Positions 1 through 7,061 of a stretch of DNA of 64,000 nt are shown one piece after another. How positions within the stretch are numbered: position 1 is the stretch's first letter; each line of letters opens with the position of its first letter. This DNA is from CBEULR01 sp965544035. Lineage in GTDB: Bacteria > Bacillota > Desulfotomaculia > Desulfotomaculales > Desulforudaceae. The stretch covers positions 62,001 through 126,000 of the forward strand of contig CBEULR010000006.1 in assembly GCA_965544035.1 (NCBI GenBank), read 5' to 3'. The translations under genes were made by a program, and so were the position numbers. The notes below the pieces were generated by a model. The model saw only the letters and a program-made list of their open reading frames with translations. It was not told where the DNA came from and searched no databases.

Positions 1-206
1 ATCTCCTGCCCTTCACGTGCATGCCGGAGATTGTGGCGCAAAACATTATGGTTCGGCTCAGCCAGGAAATGGATCTGCCGGTACTCACCTTTATCATCAC
101 CGATCAGACGGGTGAAGCCGGATTTGAAACCAGAGTTGAAGCCTTCTTGGATATTCTCAGGGACCGCAAGTTTTACGGAAATGAATTATCATCGGCGGCA
201 AACTAA
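1..206 (+). CDS. C-terminal end of acyl-CoA dehydratase-type protein (partial)
   Basis: This is only the last 67 codons of a gene that begins outside the window; the frame opens at base 3. The visible part contains LPFTCMPEIVAQ, followed by a VLTFIITDQTGEAGFETRVEAF stretch in which the Glu-Ala-Gly core and the preceding Cys-Met-Pro are typical of the D-component of 2-hydroxyacyl-CoA dehydratases and of the related DUF2229 proteins that pair with activases. The activase gene follows 28 bp downstream on the same strand, which supports the assignment. Which of the two related families it belongs to cannot be decided from the fragment. Confidence 0.75.
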   Translation, partial: LLPFTCMPEIVAQNIMVRLSQEMDLPVLTFIITDQTGEAGFETRVEAFLDILRDRKFYGNELSSAAN

Positions 207-234
207 GGCCGCTAACGCTTTATAGGAGGCCCAA

Positions 235-1242
235 ATGCGCTACTATCTGGGTATCGATGTAGGCAGCGTAACCACCAAGCTCGCCCTGATTGACGATCAG
301 CTTAATCTCCATTATTCCAGTTACCTGCGTACCGAGGGCGGGCCGATTAATGCCATTCAGCGTTCATTCGTCAAGATGAACGCCGAAATGGGTGACGTAC
401 ACATTGACGGCGTAGGCACCACCGGAAGCGGCCGGCGTCTGGCCGGGATTATGGTAGGGGCCGATGTGATTAAGAATGAGATCACCGCCCACGCAATGGC
501 CGCCCGGCATGTCGAGCCCAATGTCCGCACGGTTATAGATATCGGCGGCCAAGACTCAAAGATTATCTTTTTTCGAGACGGTGTTCCGATTGGTTTTAAC
601 ATGAATTCGGTCTGCGCCGCCGGCACGGGTTCTTTCCTCGATCATCAGGCGGTACGCCTGGGAATACCCATCGAGGAATTCGGCGAGTATGCCCTGCGTT
701 CCAGCAGTCCGATCAAGATCGCCGGACGTTGTGGGGTGTTCGCCGAGTCGGACCTGATCCACAAACAGCAGATGGGTTACAAAAAGGAAGACCTCATCGC
801 CGGTTTGTGTCTCGCTCTGGTGGGCAACTACCTGGCCAATGTAGCCCGCGGTCGGCGTATCGAGCCCACCGTGCTGTTCCAGGGTGGTGTGGCAGCCAAC
901 GTGGGTATTCGAGCCGCCTTCCAGAAGAGGCTGGGACTCGAAATCGTGGTGCCCGAATACTTCAAGGTGATGGGGGCTTTTGGATCGGCGATTCTGGCGA
1001 AACGCAACGCGGAACGCTATCGGCGCGCCACCAACTTCCGCGGCGCGGCGTACATCGCTTCCTTCACCTGCAGCCCGCGCACCTTCAGCTGTACGGATTG
1101 TCCGAACAACTGCGAGGTCAATGAGGTTTACATCGGCGATGAACTCGTCAGCCGGTGGGGTTCGCGATGCGGAAAATGGTTTAACCTGAACGTTTCCTCG
1201 GAGGGCCGCACCGAAGCACGAGAGACTCCGCTCAGTATTTAG
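235..1242 (+). CDS. acyl-CoA dehydratase activase (BadF/HgdC family ATPase)
   Basis: An ASKHA-fold ATPase of the HgdC/BcrA/BadG family, which uses ATP hydrolysis to push an electron from a [4Fe-4S] cluster into a partner dehydratase or reductase. The nucleotide-binding signature GIDVGSVTTK is at residues 6-15 and IDIGGQDSK at 101-109. The two Cys that hold the cluster across the dimer are C127 (SVCAAGTG) and C166 (GRCGVFAES). AGGAGG lies 5 nt before the ATG. At about 335 aa it is longer than classical HgdC (about 260 aa) because of a C-terminal Cys-rich tail (CSPRTFSCTDCPNNC and a later RCGKW), seen in the larger DUF2229-linked forms. Its partner is probably the upstream partial gene. The substrate is unknown. 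Confidence 0.88.
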   Translation: MRYYLGIDVGSVTTKLALIDDQLNLHYSSYLRTEGGPINAIQRSFVKMNAEMGDVHIDGVGTTGSGRRLAGIMVGADVIKNEITAHAMAARHVEPNVRTVIDIGGQDSKIIFFRDGVPIGFNMNSVCAAGTGSFLDHQAVRLGIPIEEFGEYALRSSSPIKIAGRCGVFAESDLIHKQQMGYKKEDLIAGLCLALVGNYLANVARGRRIEPTVLFQGGVAANVGIRAAFQKRLGLEIVVPEYFKVMGAFGSAILAKRNAERYRRATNFRGAAYIASFTCSPRTFSCTDCPNNCEVNEVYIGDELVSRWGSRCGKWFNLNVSSEGRTEARETPLSI

Positions 1243-1252
1243 TACGTTTTTC

Positions 1253-1281
1253 TTGATTCCTCGGGACCGATCTGGTAGAAT
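1253..1281 (+). promoter_or_regulatory. sigma-A promoter for rpmB
   Basis: TTGATT at 1253-1258 and TAGAAT at 1276-1281 are separated by 17 nt, with TGG before the -10 giving a weak extended -10. It lies 32 nt upstream of the rpmB start. Identified by inspection only. Confidence 0.6.
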
Positions 1282-1312
1282 AGGTGCGTGGTTTGTTAAG
1301 GAGGTGGAGAAT

Positions 1313-1504
1313 ATGGCCAAGGTATGCGAGATTTGCGGTAAAGGCGTCACGGTTGGAATGCAGGTGAGCCATTCCCACATCCGCAACAAACGCCGTTGGC
1401 AGCCTAACCTGCAGAAGGTCAAGGTGCTCGTCAACGGTGCACCGAAAAGAATCAGAGTCTGTACCTCTTGCCTGAAGGGCGGTAAAGTCACAAGAGCATT
1501 GTAA
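1313..1504 (+). CDS. rpmB: 50S ribosomal protein L28
   Basis: A 63-residue protein starting MAKVCEICGKG, the standard L28 N-terminus, and containing the SHSHIRNKRRWQPNLQ core and the C-terminal CTSCLKGGKV. The CxxC pairs (CEIC and CTSC) make this a zinc-ribbon-retaining (C+) form. The open frame extends upstream, but ATG 1313 is the start because AAGGAGGTGG sits just before it and homologues begin at this Met. The gene is monocistronic, with its own promoter and a hairpin terminator directly after the stop. Confidence 0.97.
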   Translation: MAKVCEICGKGVTVGMQVSHSHIRNKRRWQPNLQKVKVLVNGAPKRIRVCTSCLKGGKVTRAL

Positions 1505-1507
1505 AAG

Positions 1508-1537
1508 AAAACGGCCGAGAGGCCGTTTCTTGTTTTC
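1508..1537. terminator. bidirectional terminator between rpmB and ribH
   Basis: The stem AAACGGCC/GGCCGTTT (1509-1516 with 1521-1528) carries a GAGA tetraloop. It is followed by CTTGTTTTCC on the plus strand. On the minus strand it is followed by TCTTTTAC, so it can end both the convergent rpmB and ribH transcripts. Confidence 0.85.
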
Positions 1538-1571
1538 CTATTCTGTTTTCACGCACTTGGAAGGACTCTTG

Positions 1572-2042
1572 CTACATTCCCATATTCCGGATCAGGTTCG
1601 CCATTTCGATCCCGCTTACGGCCGCGGCCCATCCCTTGTTGCCCGCCTTGGTTCCGGCTCTCTCGATGGCCTGCTCGATGGTATCGGCCGTGATCACCCC
1701 GAAAACGACCGGGATTCCGCTGTCCATTCCGACCTTGGCCACCCCTTTTGCCACCTCGGCGGCGACATAATCGAAATGCGGCGTAGCCCCGCGAATGACC
1801 GCCCCCAGGCACAGAATCGCATCATACCGGTTGGAGCCGGCCATTCGTTTTGCAACCACCGGGATCTCAAAGGCCCCCGGCACCCAGGCCACTTCCACGT
1901 TCAGCTCGTCCACACCATGCCGGACCAGAGCATCAAGCGCACCGCTCAAGAGCTTTTGTGTAATAAACTCATTAAAACGCCCCACGACGATTCCGATGCG
2001 CAGACCTTCTCCGACCAGATGCCCCTCATAATACTTCGTCAT
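1572..2042 (-). CDS. ribH: 6,7-dimethyl-8-ribityllumazine synthase
   Basis: Condenses 5-amino-6-ribitylamino-uracil with 3,4-dihydroxy-2-butanone 4-phosphate to form lumazine, the penultimate riboflavin step; family members assemble into pentamers or icosahedra. The 156-residue length is normal. Recognisable motifs are GIVVGRFNEFI near the start, WVPGAFEIP, LCLGAVIRGATPHFDYV and the C-terminal GNKGWAAA. The open frame runs 11 codons further upstream, but ATG 2042 (MTKYYEGHL) is preceded by AAGGAGCGG at good spacing. It is the last gene of the ribD-ribE-ribBA-ribH run, 43 nt after ribBA. Confidence 0.96.
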   Translation of the reverse strand: MTKYYEGHLVGEGLRIGIVVGRFNEFITQKLLSGALDALVRHGVDELNVEVAWVPGAFEIPVVAKRMAGSNRYDAILCLGAVIRGATPHFDYVAAEVAKGVAKVGMDSGIPVVFGVITADTIEQAIERAGTKAGNKGWAAAVSGIEMANLIRNMGM

Positions 2043-2084
2043 TCTTGATCCGCTCCTTGCTTCACTGACTCCCAAAGATTCGGC

Positions 2085-3299
2085 TTACCGAGCCGACTTG
2101 GGGGTTAAGGACAGCATGTGTCCAAGTTTCCGTTTTTTGGTGGCAAGGTAAAACCGGTTGTCCTCGCAGGGTTCGATCTCGATCGGCACGCGTTCGACCA
2201 CTTGGAGACCGTGGCCTTCCAATCCCGCGATCTTACGCGGGTTATTGGTCATAATCCGCAGCTTGGTCAAGCCCAGATCGGAGAGAATCTGCGCCCCGAT
2301 GCCGTAATCCCGCAGATCCGGCGGGAACCCAAGCGCCTCATTCGCTTCCACCGTATCCTTGCCGTTATCCTGCAACTCATACGCCCTGATCTTGTTCAAT
2401 ATTCCGATCCCGCGGCCTTCCTGGCGCATGTAAAGCAGCACACCGACGCCCTCATCATTTATCTTCCGTAAGGCCCGTGCAATCTGACTCCCGCAGTCAC
2501 AGCGCAGGGAACCGAAAACGTCACCCGTCAGACACTCGGAATGAACCCGGACCAAAGGCGCTTCAACTGTGCCCGGATCCCCTTTGACTAAAGCCACGTG
2601 ACCCTTACCGTCAAGCAGACTCTCGTAAGCGTGAACCACGAAATCCCCGTACTTGGTCGGCAGCTTGGCCTGTCCGACACAGCGCACCAAACGCTCGTTC
2701 CGACGCCGATACCGGATCAGGTCGGCAATGGTGATAATGCGCAGGCCGTGTTCCTGCACAAACTCCATCAGTTCCGGCACCCTGGCCATCGTCCCGTCTT
2801 CCTTCATAATCTCACAGATGACCCCCGCCGGATACAGACCGGCCAAACGCGCGAGGTCGATGGTGGCCTCGGTATGACCGGCCCTCCTCAGTACGCCGCC
2901 TTCCTTCGCGCGGAGCGGAAAGACGTGGCCCGGACGCCTCAGGTCGCTGGGGATGGTCTTCGGATCGATGATTTTCTTCACCGTCAAGGCCCGTTCGTGT
3001 GCTGAAATGCCCGTGCTGGTATCCTTGGCATCGACCGAAACGGTGAAAGCGGTGCCATGCGGATCGGTGTTGTGAGCCACCATGGGATTTAAGTCCAACC
3101 GGTCGGCCAATTCATTCGTGATCGGCATACAGACCAGGCCCCGCCCATACTTCGTCATAAAGTTGATAGCCTCGGGGGTAACCTTTTCAGCGGCCATAAC
3201 CAGGTCGCCCTCATTCTCACGGTCTTCATCATCAACGATAACCAACATACGGCCCTGACGAAAATCCTCAATCGCTTCTTCTATCGTGCTGAATTTCAA
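2085..3299 (-). CDS. ribBA: bifunctional DHBP synthase / GTP cyclohydrolase II
   Basis: Supplies both branches of riboflavin synthesis. The N-terminal half (about 1-200) converts ribulose 5-phosphate to DHBP and shows the acidic metal motif DDEDRENEGDL (23-32) and GHTEATIDLARLAG. The C-terminal half (about 205-395) opens GTP, with Zn ligands C256, C267 and C269 and the RQEGRGIGI motif. The 404-aa length is standard. The start is TTG (MKFSTIEEAI) with GGGGGAGAAG upstream. It is third in the rib operon. The 225-nt gap from ribE holds a palindromic repeat and a possible promoter of its own. Confidence 0.97.
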   Translation of the reverse strand: MKFSTIEEAIEDFRQGRMLVIVDDEDRENEGDLVMAAEKVTPEAINFMTKYGRGLVCMPITNELADRLDLNPMVAHNTDPHGTAFTVSVDAKDTSTGISAHERALTVKKIIDPKTIPSDLRRPGHVFPLRAKEGGVLRRAGHTEATIDLARLAGLYPAGVICEIMKEDGTMARVPELMEFVQEHGLRIITIADLIRYRRRNERLVRCVGQAKLPTKYGDFVVHAYESLLDGKGHVALVKGDPGTVEAPLVRVHSECLTGDVFGSLRCDCGSQIARALRKINDEGVGVLLYMRQEGRGIGILNKIRAYELQDNGKDTVEANEALGFPPDLRDYGIGAQILSDLGLTKLRIMTNNPRKIAGLEGHGLQVVERVPIEIEPCEDNRFYLATKKRKLGHMLSLTPKSAR

Positions 3300-3338
3300 C
3301 GGTCTTCTCCCCCTAGTCTATTTCGAACTATCGATAAA

Positions 3339-3367
3339 ATTGTCCCTCACCGAGACGTAAAAGTCAA
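3339..3367 (-). promoter_or_regulatory. possible internal promoter for ribBA-ribH
   Basis: On the minus strand TTGACT (3362-3367) and GACAAT (3339-3344) are spaced by 17 nt, about 40 nt upstream of ribBA. The -10 box matches consensus at only 4 of 6 positions, so this is tentative. Confidence 0.4.
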
Positions 3368-3419
3368 ATGCCTCAATATTATACAATTGTCCTATGATTC
3401 TTACTGAATGGATTTATCC

Positions 3420-3520
3420 CCTCGTGTCATCAGGAGTATTGAACTGTCTTTTGGGGGCGGTAGTCAGCAGTCAGTATTCCGTAGGGCTTTTCTTTTCTGC
3501 TGAATACTGGATGCTCACTA
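3420..3520. repeat. palindromic intergenic repeat, locus E (ribE-ribBA gap)
   Basis: CCTCGTGTCATCAGGAGTATTG at 3420-3441 shares its first 12 bases with locus D (14364-14375). Next come the inverted arms TAGTCAGCAGTCAGTATTC (3461-3479) and GAATACTGGATGCTCACTA (3502-3520), which match at 16 of 19 positions. It is a member of the dispersed family described for 4212, 14302, 31642, 32944 and 55677. Confidence 0.7.
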
Positions 3521-3524
3521 CTAT

Positions 3525-4193
3525 CTAGAGAAACCCGTGCTTGCCCAGAAAGGCCGCATCCAAACCTGATTTCTCTTTGGTTTCCGCTCGCCGGGTTTCC
3601 AACATCCTTTCCACGTAGCGGGCGATCATATCCGCTTCCAGATTAACACTGTCGCCCTTCTTCTTGAAGCCGAGCGTGGTCATCTTACCGGTGTGTGGAA
3701 TAATGGAGACCCTAAAAGAACGGTCCGTGTGGTCCACCACCGTTAGGCTGATCCCGTCGACGGCCACCGACCCCTTGCGGATGACGTAGCGCATAACCAC
3801 CTCGGGCGCTTCAATGGTGAATACCTGAGCAATCCCGTGCGGACTCTTCTCGACAATCACGCCCACCCCGTCAACATGCCCGCTGACCAGGTGGCCGCCG
3901 AGACGGTCCCCCAGCTTCATCGCCCGTTCAAGATTTACCCGATCCCCTAGGCGCAACGTCCCCAGATTGGTTTTGGCCAGCGTCTCGCCCATCACATCGG
4001 CGGTAAAACGTGTCCGGCTGAAATTAGTCACGGTGAGGCACACGCCGTTAACCGCGATGCTATCGCCAAGGCGCACATCCTGCAGTATCTCGGTAGCCTT
4101 TATCGTCAAGTGCGCCGACACCTGACCGTGCTCCACACGTTCCAGCGTCCCCAATTCTTCAATGATCCCGGTAAACACTTTTTCACCTGCCAT
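3525..4193 (-). CDS. ribE: riboflavin synthase alpha subunit
   Basis: Dismutates two lumazine molecules into riboflavin and the RibD product. It has the two tandem lumazine-binding repeats typical of the family: the first begins VFTGIIEELG, and GHLVSGHVDGVG opens the second near residue 103. The usual N-terminus MFTGII is preceded here by MAGEK, so translation may start at the called ATG or at the GTG of VFTG. Length 222 aa. The C-terminal tail after VERMLE is slightly longer than average. It lies between ribD and ribBA, separated from both by repeat elements. Confidence 0.95.
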   Translation of the reverse strand: MAGEKVFTGIIEELGTLERVEHGQVSAHLTIKATEILQDVRLGDSIAVNGVCLTVTNFSRTRFTADVMGETLAKTNLGTLRLGDRVNLERAMKLGDRLGGHLVSGHVDGVGVIVEKSPHGIAQVFTIEAPEVVMRYVIRKGSVAVDGISLTVVDHTDRSFRVSIIPHTGKMTTLGFKKKGDSVNLEADMIARYVERMLETRRAETKEKSGLDAAFLGKHGFL

Positions 4194-4211
4194 AAAAAGA
4201 GTTGTGTTCTT

Positions 4212-4469
4212 GTGTCATCAGGGTTTACCTCCGGGCGACTCGTGCGATTCGGGCACTATTCTTAGCGAAGGTGAGGACTGTGCGGCGGCCCCCGACGAGG
4301 ACGTTTACGGGCGCTTCCGCAATGGTTTTCTCCGCGGCCGACCGCCTGGATCGGCCGCACTGGAAAGAGCGCCCGGAAACAATCCGCAGGAGGGGTTCGC
4401 CGCACACCGAACCGGGCCTAGAAATGGTCGAATCGCTAAGCTGGAGACCGGGGTAAACCCTGATGACAC
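4212..4469. repeat. MITE-like palindromic element, locus A (ribD-ribE gap)
   Basis: This 258-bp element fills most of the 334-nt gap between ribE and ribD. Its ends are perfect 18-bp inverted repeats, GTGTCATCAGGGTTTACC at 4212-4229 and its complement at 4452-4469. The interior remains loosely self-complementary: GATTCG, TTCTTAG-like, TGTGCGGCG and GGGCGCT blocks recur in mirror order, and the centre is GC-rich. The sequence just inside the left end (CTCCGGGCGACTCGTGCGATT) is shared with the 33.3-kb element and the 55.7-kb element. Apparent ORFs inside it share residues with ORFs in the 33.3-kb copy only because the DNA is repeated. No target-site duplication was seen. Confidence 0.75.
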
Positions 4470-4527
4470 TATCCCGTTTCGTCCCTCGTCGCTGTGGGGG
4501 TCTCACTTCGCAACCGGCCGATCATAA

Positions 4528-5625
4528 TCAATCAGAACGCGGGAAATAACCCTCGACACAAATGTCCGGCCCCAGCCGTTTCACCACAAGCTCTTCCAAA
4601 ACCGGCGCTTCGGCCATCCGCTCGATTCCCGAGCCGCCCACCGGACCGGGTGCCCCTGTCCCGCCGATAATCTTCGGAGCGATAAACCAGACGAGCTTAT
4701 CCGGCAGACCTTCGGCCAAAAACGAGGCGTGCACCTCGCCCCCACCTTCCACCAGGACACTTGTAATCTCACGCTGCACAAGCTCTCGCATCAGCAACTG
4801 CAGATCGACCCGCGGCCCGTCACCGGCTACGATTACTATCGCTCCCGCATCCTCAAGCGCCTGCAGGTCGGCGTCTCGCGCCCGGCCGGTCACAGCAACT
4901 ATGGTAGGAGCATCGGAATCCTGCTGGATAACCCGCGACGAAGGAGATATGCTGCCGCGGCTATCCAGAACAATCCGTACCGGGTCGCGGCCCCCCTCGG
5001 GGAGTCTGGTAGTCAGTGACGGATTATCCTTACGCACCGTTCCCGCCCCAACCAGGATCGCATCGTATGTATCACGCAATCGGTGCCCGTACTCCCGCGA
5101 TTCGGGTCCGGTAATCCACCGCGAATCACCGGTATGGGCGGCAATCTTGCCGTCCAGACTTATCGCCGCCTTGAGCACAATGAACGGAAGACGACGGGTC
5201 ACATACTTTACAAAAACCTCGTTCAACCTGCGGGCCTCTTTTTCAAGAACTCCTTCCACAACCTCGATTCCCGCCTCGCGCAGTCGCTCGATGCCCTTGC
5301 CGCCCACCAGCGGATTGGGGTCGCGCATCGCAACCACCACCCGATCCACTCCGGCTCTGATCAACGCTTCGGTACACGGCCCGGTACGCCCCTGATGGCA
5401 GCAAGGTTCCAGGCTGACGTACATTGTGGCCCCCTTGGCCGCCTCTCCCGCAGCGCTCAGGGCAAATATCTCGGCGTGTGGTTCCCCGGCACGCGGATGA
5501 AATCCCCGTCCGATAATTCTGCCGTCACGCACTACCACCGCACCGACCATCGGATTGGGGCTGGTACGCCCGCGGGCTTTGGCCGCCAGTTCCAGGGCCA
5601 GCCGCATATACTCCAGGTCACCCAA
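4528..5625 (-). CDS. ribD: bifunctional diaminohydroxyphosphoribosylaminopyrimidine deaminase / 5-amino-6-(5-phosphoribosylamino)uracil reductase
   Basis: Second and third steps of riboflavin synthesis. The N-terminal cytidine-deaminase-like domain shows the Zn site (HAEIFAL, then PCCHQGRTGPC). The C-terminal NADPH reductase domain begins around RLPFIVLKAAISLDGKIA, with the substrate region DSRWITGPESR. I place the start at TTG 5625 (protein begins GDLEYMRLALELA) because GGGAGGAAGG precedes it at normal spacing. The frame stays open 24 more codons upstream, but that stretch does not look like RibD. Length 365 aa, as usual. First gene of the rib operon, behind a strong promoter. Confidence 0.95.
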   Translation of the reverse strand: MGDLEYMRLALELAAKARGRTSPNPMVGAVVVRDGRIIGRGFHPRAGEPHAEIFALSAAGEAAKGATMYVSLEPCCHQGRTGPCTEALIRAGVDRVVVAMRDPNPLVGGKGIERLREAGIEVVEGVLEKEARRLNEVFVKYVTRRLPFIVLKAAISLDGKIAAHTGDSRWITGPESREYGHRLRDTYDAILVGAGTVRKDNPSLTTRLPEGGRDPVRIVLDSRGSISPSSRVIQQDSDAPTIVAVTGRARDADLQALEDAGAIVIVAGDGPRVDLQLLMRELVQREITSVLVEGGGEVHASFLAEGLPDKLVWFIAPKIIGGTGAPGPVGGSGIERMAEAPVLEELVVKRLGPDICVEGYFPRSD

Positions 5626-5743
5626 TACGCCTTCCTCCCAAGATACACAGCAAAACAGAATTGGACGCAACCGAAATCTGCACACCAACGGCCACACCGG
5701 TTACGCCCAACTTCGCTGGTATTCTTCCCCTAAAGATGGTTAA

Positions 5744-5773
5744 ATTATAGGCTTGGCGCGGAAACCTTGTCAA
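5744..5773 (-). promoter_or_regulatory. strong sigma-A promoter for the rib operon
   Basis: On the minus strand there is a perfect TTGACA (5768-5773) and a perfect TATAAT (5744-5749), 18 nt apart, placed directly after the moaA stop codon. The transcript would have a leader of about 110 nt before ribD. I could not recognise the conserved sections of the FMN (RFN) riboswitch in that leader. Confidence 0.8.
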
Positions 5774-5775
5774 GC

Positions 5776-6750
5776 TCAGCCCCCGATCTGTGACATCAAC
5801 TTATCCATAACCGGATCAATCGCATGCTCCGAGTGCCCTTTTGGTTTGCGGGAGATAGCCTCGGCGATCAGAGAAGCCAGTTCTTCACGGTCGGCACCCC
5901 TGGCCAGCGCTTCTCTCAGATCCAACTCGTTCCCCTGACAGAGACAGGGCCGCAGCGTTCCGGCGGCCGTCAAACGCATACGGTTGCACGCATCACAAAA
6001 ATACCCCGAAAGCGGCGCGATAAAGCCGACCGTTCCCGGCGCACCCGGGACCTTCCAGTATTTGGCCGGACCGCTTCCCCCAACCGAGGTGATCGGTTCC
6101 AAAGCTCCGTAACGGGCTTCAATCAGTTCTCTCATTTCACTGCAGGTAACAAGCAGTTGCCCAGCCCGTCCGCTGCTCTCTCCGATCGGCATCAGCTCAA
6201 TAAACCGGACGTGCAGGGGCATTCTCTCGGTAAGCGCCACCAAGTCAAGGATTTCATCATCGTTAACACCCCTAATCACCACCGTATTCAGCTTGACTGG
6301 TTCCAGGCCCTGTTCGAGGGCGGCTTCGATTCCGGCCCAGGTATCATCAAACCGGTCGCGGCAGGTAATGCTGCTGAACCGATCAGGCTTCAGCGTATCC
6401 AGACTGATATTTACCCGCCGCAGACCAGCTTCTTTTAACTCCGCCGCATAACGGGCAAGCAGGGATCCATTGGTGGTCAGGGCAACGTCGTCGATTCGGT
6501 CGACAGCAGTCAGCCGTGCCGTCAGTTCTACAATGTCGGGCCTGACCAGCGGTTCCCCGCCGGTCAGGCGCAGTTTACGGATCCCGACCGTGGCTCCCGC
6601 CTCGACCACCCGTACAATGTCCTCAATCGACATATCGGCCTGAGGCGGTGCGCCCCCCTCACGCGGCCGACAATAAAAGCAGCGAAAATTGCAGCGTTCA
6701 GTTACGGATATCCGCAGGTAGGTGATCTTCCGTTCGTATCCGTCAAGCAC
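5776..6750 (-). CDS. moaA: GTP 3',8-cyclase (molybdenum cofactor synthesis)
   Basis: Radical SAM enzyme that starts molybdopterin synthesis by cyclising GTP. The SAM-cluster cysteines C20, C24 and C27 are in TERCNFRCFYC. LTGGEPLVRPDI follows. The C-terminal GTP-binding cluster appears as FCDACNRMRLTAAG with LRPCLCQ. Length 324 aa is standard; the start is GTG with GAGGTG upstream. It stands alone, with no other moa or moe gene adjacent. A Moco-type riboswitch and terminator precede it, implying feedback by cofactor level. Confidence 0.96.
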   Translation of the reverse strand: MLDGYERKITYLRISVTERCNFRCFYCRPREGGAPPQADMSIEDIVRVVEAGATVGIRKLRLTGGEPLVRPDIVELTARLTAVDRIDDVALTTNGSLLARYAAELKEAGLRRVNISLDTLKPDRFSSITCRDRFDDTWAGIEAALEQGLEPVKLNTVVIRGVNDDEILDLVALTERMPLHVRFIELMPIGESSGRAGQLLVTCSEMRELIEARYGALEPITSVGGSGPAKYWKVPGAPGTVGFIAPLSGYFCDACNRMRLTAAGTLRPCLCQGNELDLREALARGADREELASLIAEAISRKPKGHSEHAIDPVMDKLMSQIGG

Positions 6751-6784
6751 CCCTCACACCTCCCGCGCATGTCTGTAACACAGC

Positions 6785-6819
6785 AAAAACCAGGCACTCA
6801 ATCACTGTTTGCGCCTGGC
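6785..6819 (-). terminator. expression-platform terminator upstream of moaA
   Basis: Read on the minus strand, CCAGGCGC and GTGCCTGG form an 8-bp stem with one G-U pair, followed by TTTTTG. It lies between the putative Moco aptamer and the moaA start, where a riboswitch-controlled terminator would be expected. Confidence 0.75.
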
Positions 6820-6824
6820 TCTTA

Positions 6825-6965
6825 CACAGATACATAGACCGCACCATCCTTTCCGATCCGGGGGGCACACCGGTTTCCCGATGAACCTTATCGGCCCACT
6901 TCCGTAGCACGGAGGCATAAACCCCTGAACCTTAGGAGAGTGGGCTCGGAGGTGTACTCTTAAGC
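6825..6965 (-). promoter_or_regulatory. putative Moco (molybdenum/tungsten cofactor) riboswitch
   Basis: The 311-nt gap upstream of moaA holds, on the minus strand, ACCTCCGAGCCCACTC, then a GCCTCCGTGCTACGGAAG hairpin. These are followed by GTGGGCCGATAAGGTTCATC, GGGAAACCGGTGTGCC and GGATCGGAAAGGATGGTGCG. These blocks and their order match what I remember of the Moco RNA motif found upstream of moa genes. A terminator hairpin lies between this region and moaA. Assignment is from memory of the motif and gene context; a covariance-model search (Rfam RF01055) was not possible here. Confidence 0.7.
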
Positions 6966-7061
6966 ATGTGTGTCACTAGACAGTATTCCACATATGCGGC
7001 GTTTTCCCTTCCCTTCCGCCGCAACTTATGCCCCGCCGATCGGAACACCCCTGAAAACCTG

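Noticed and set aside
556..1491. A 311-aa minus-strand open frame
   Set aside because: Antisense to the activase and rpmB, both of which have strong homology and ribosome sites.
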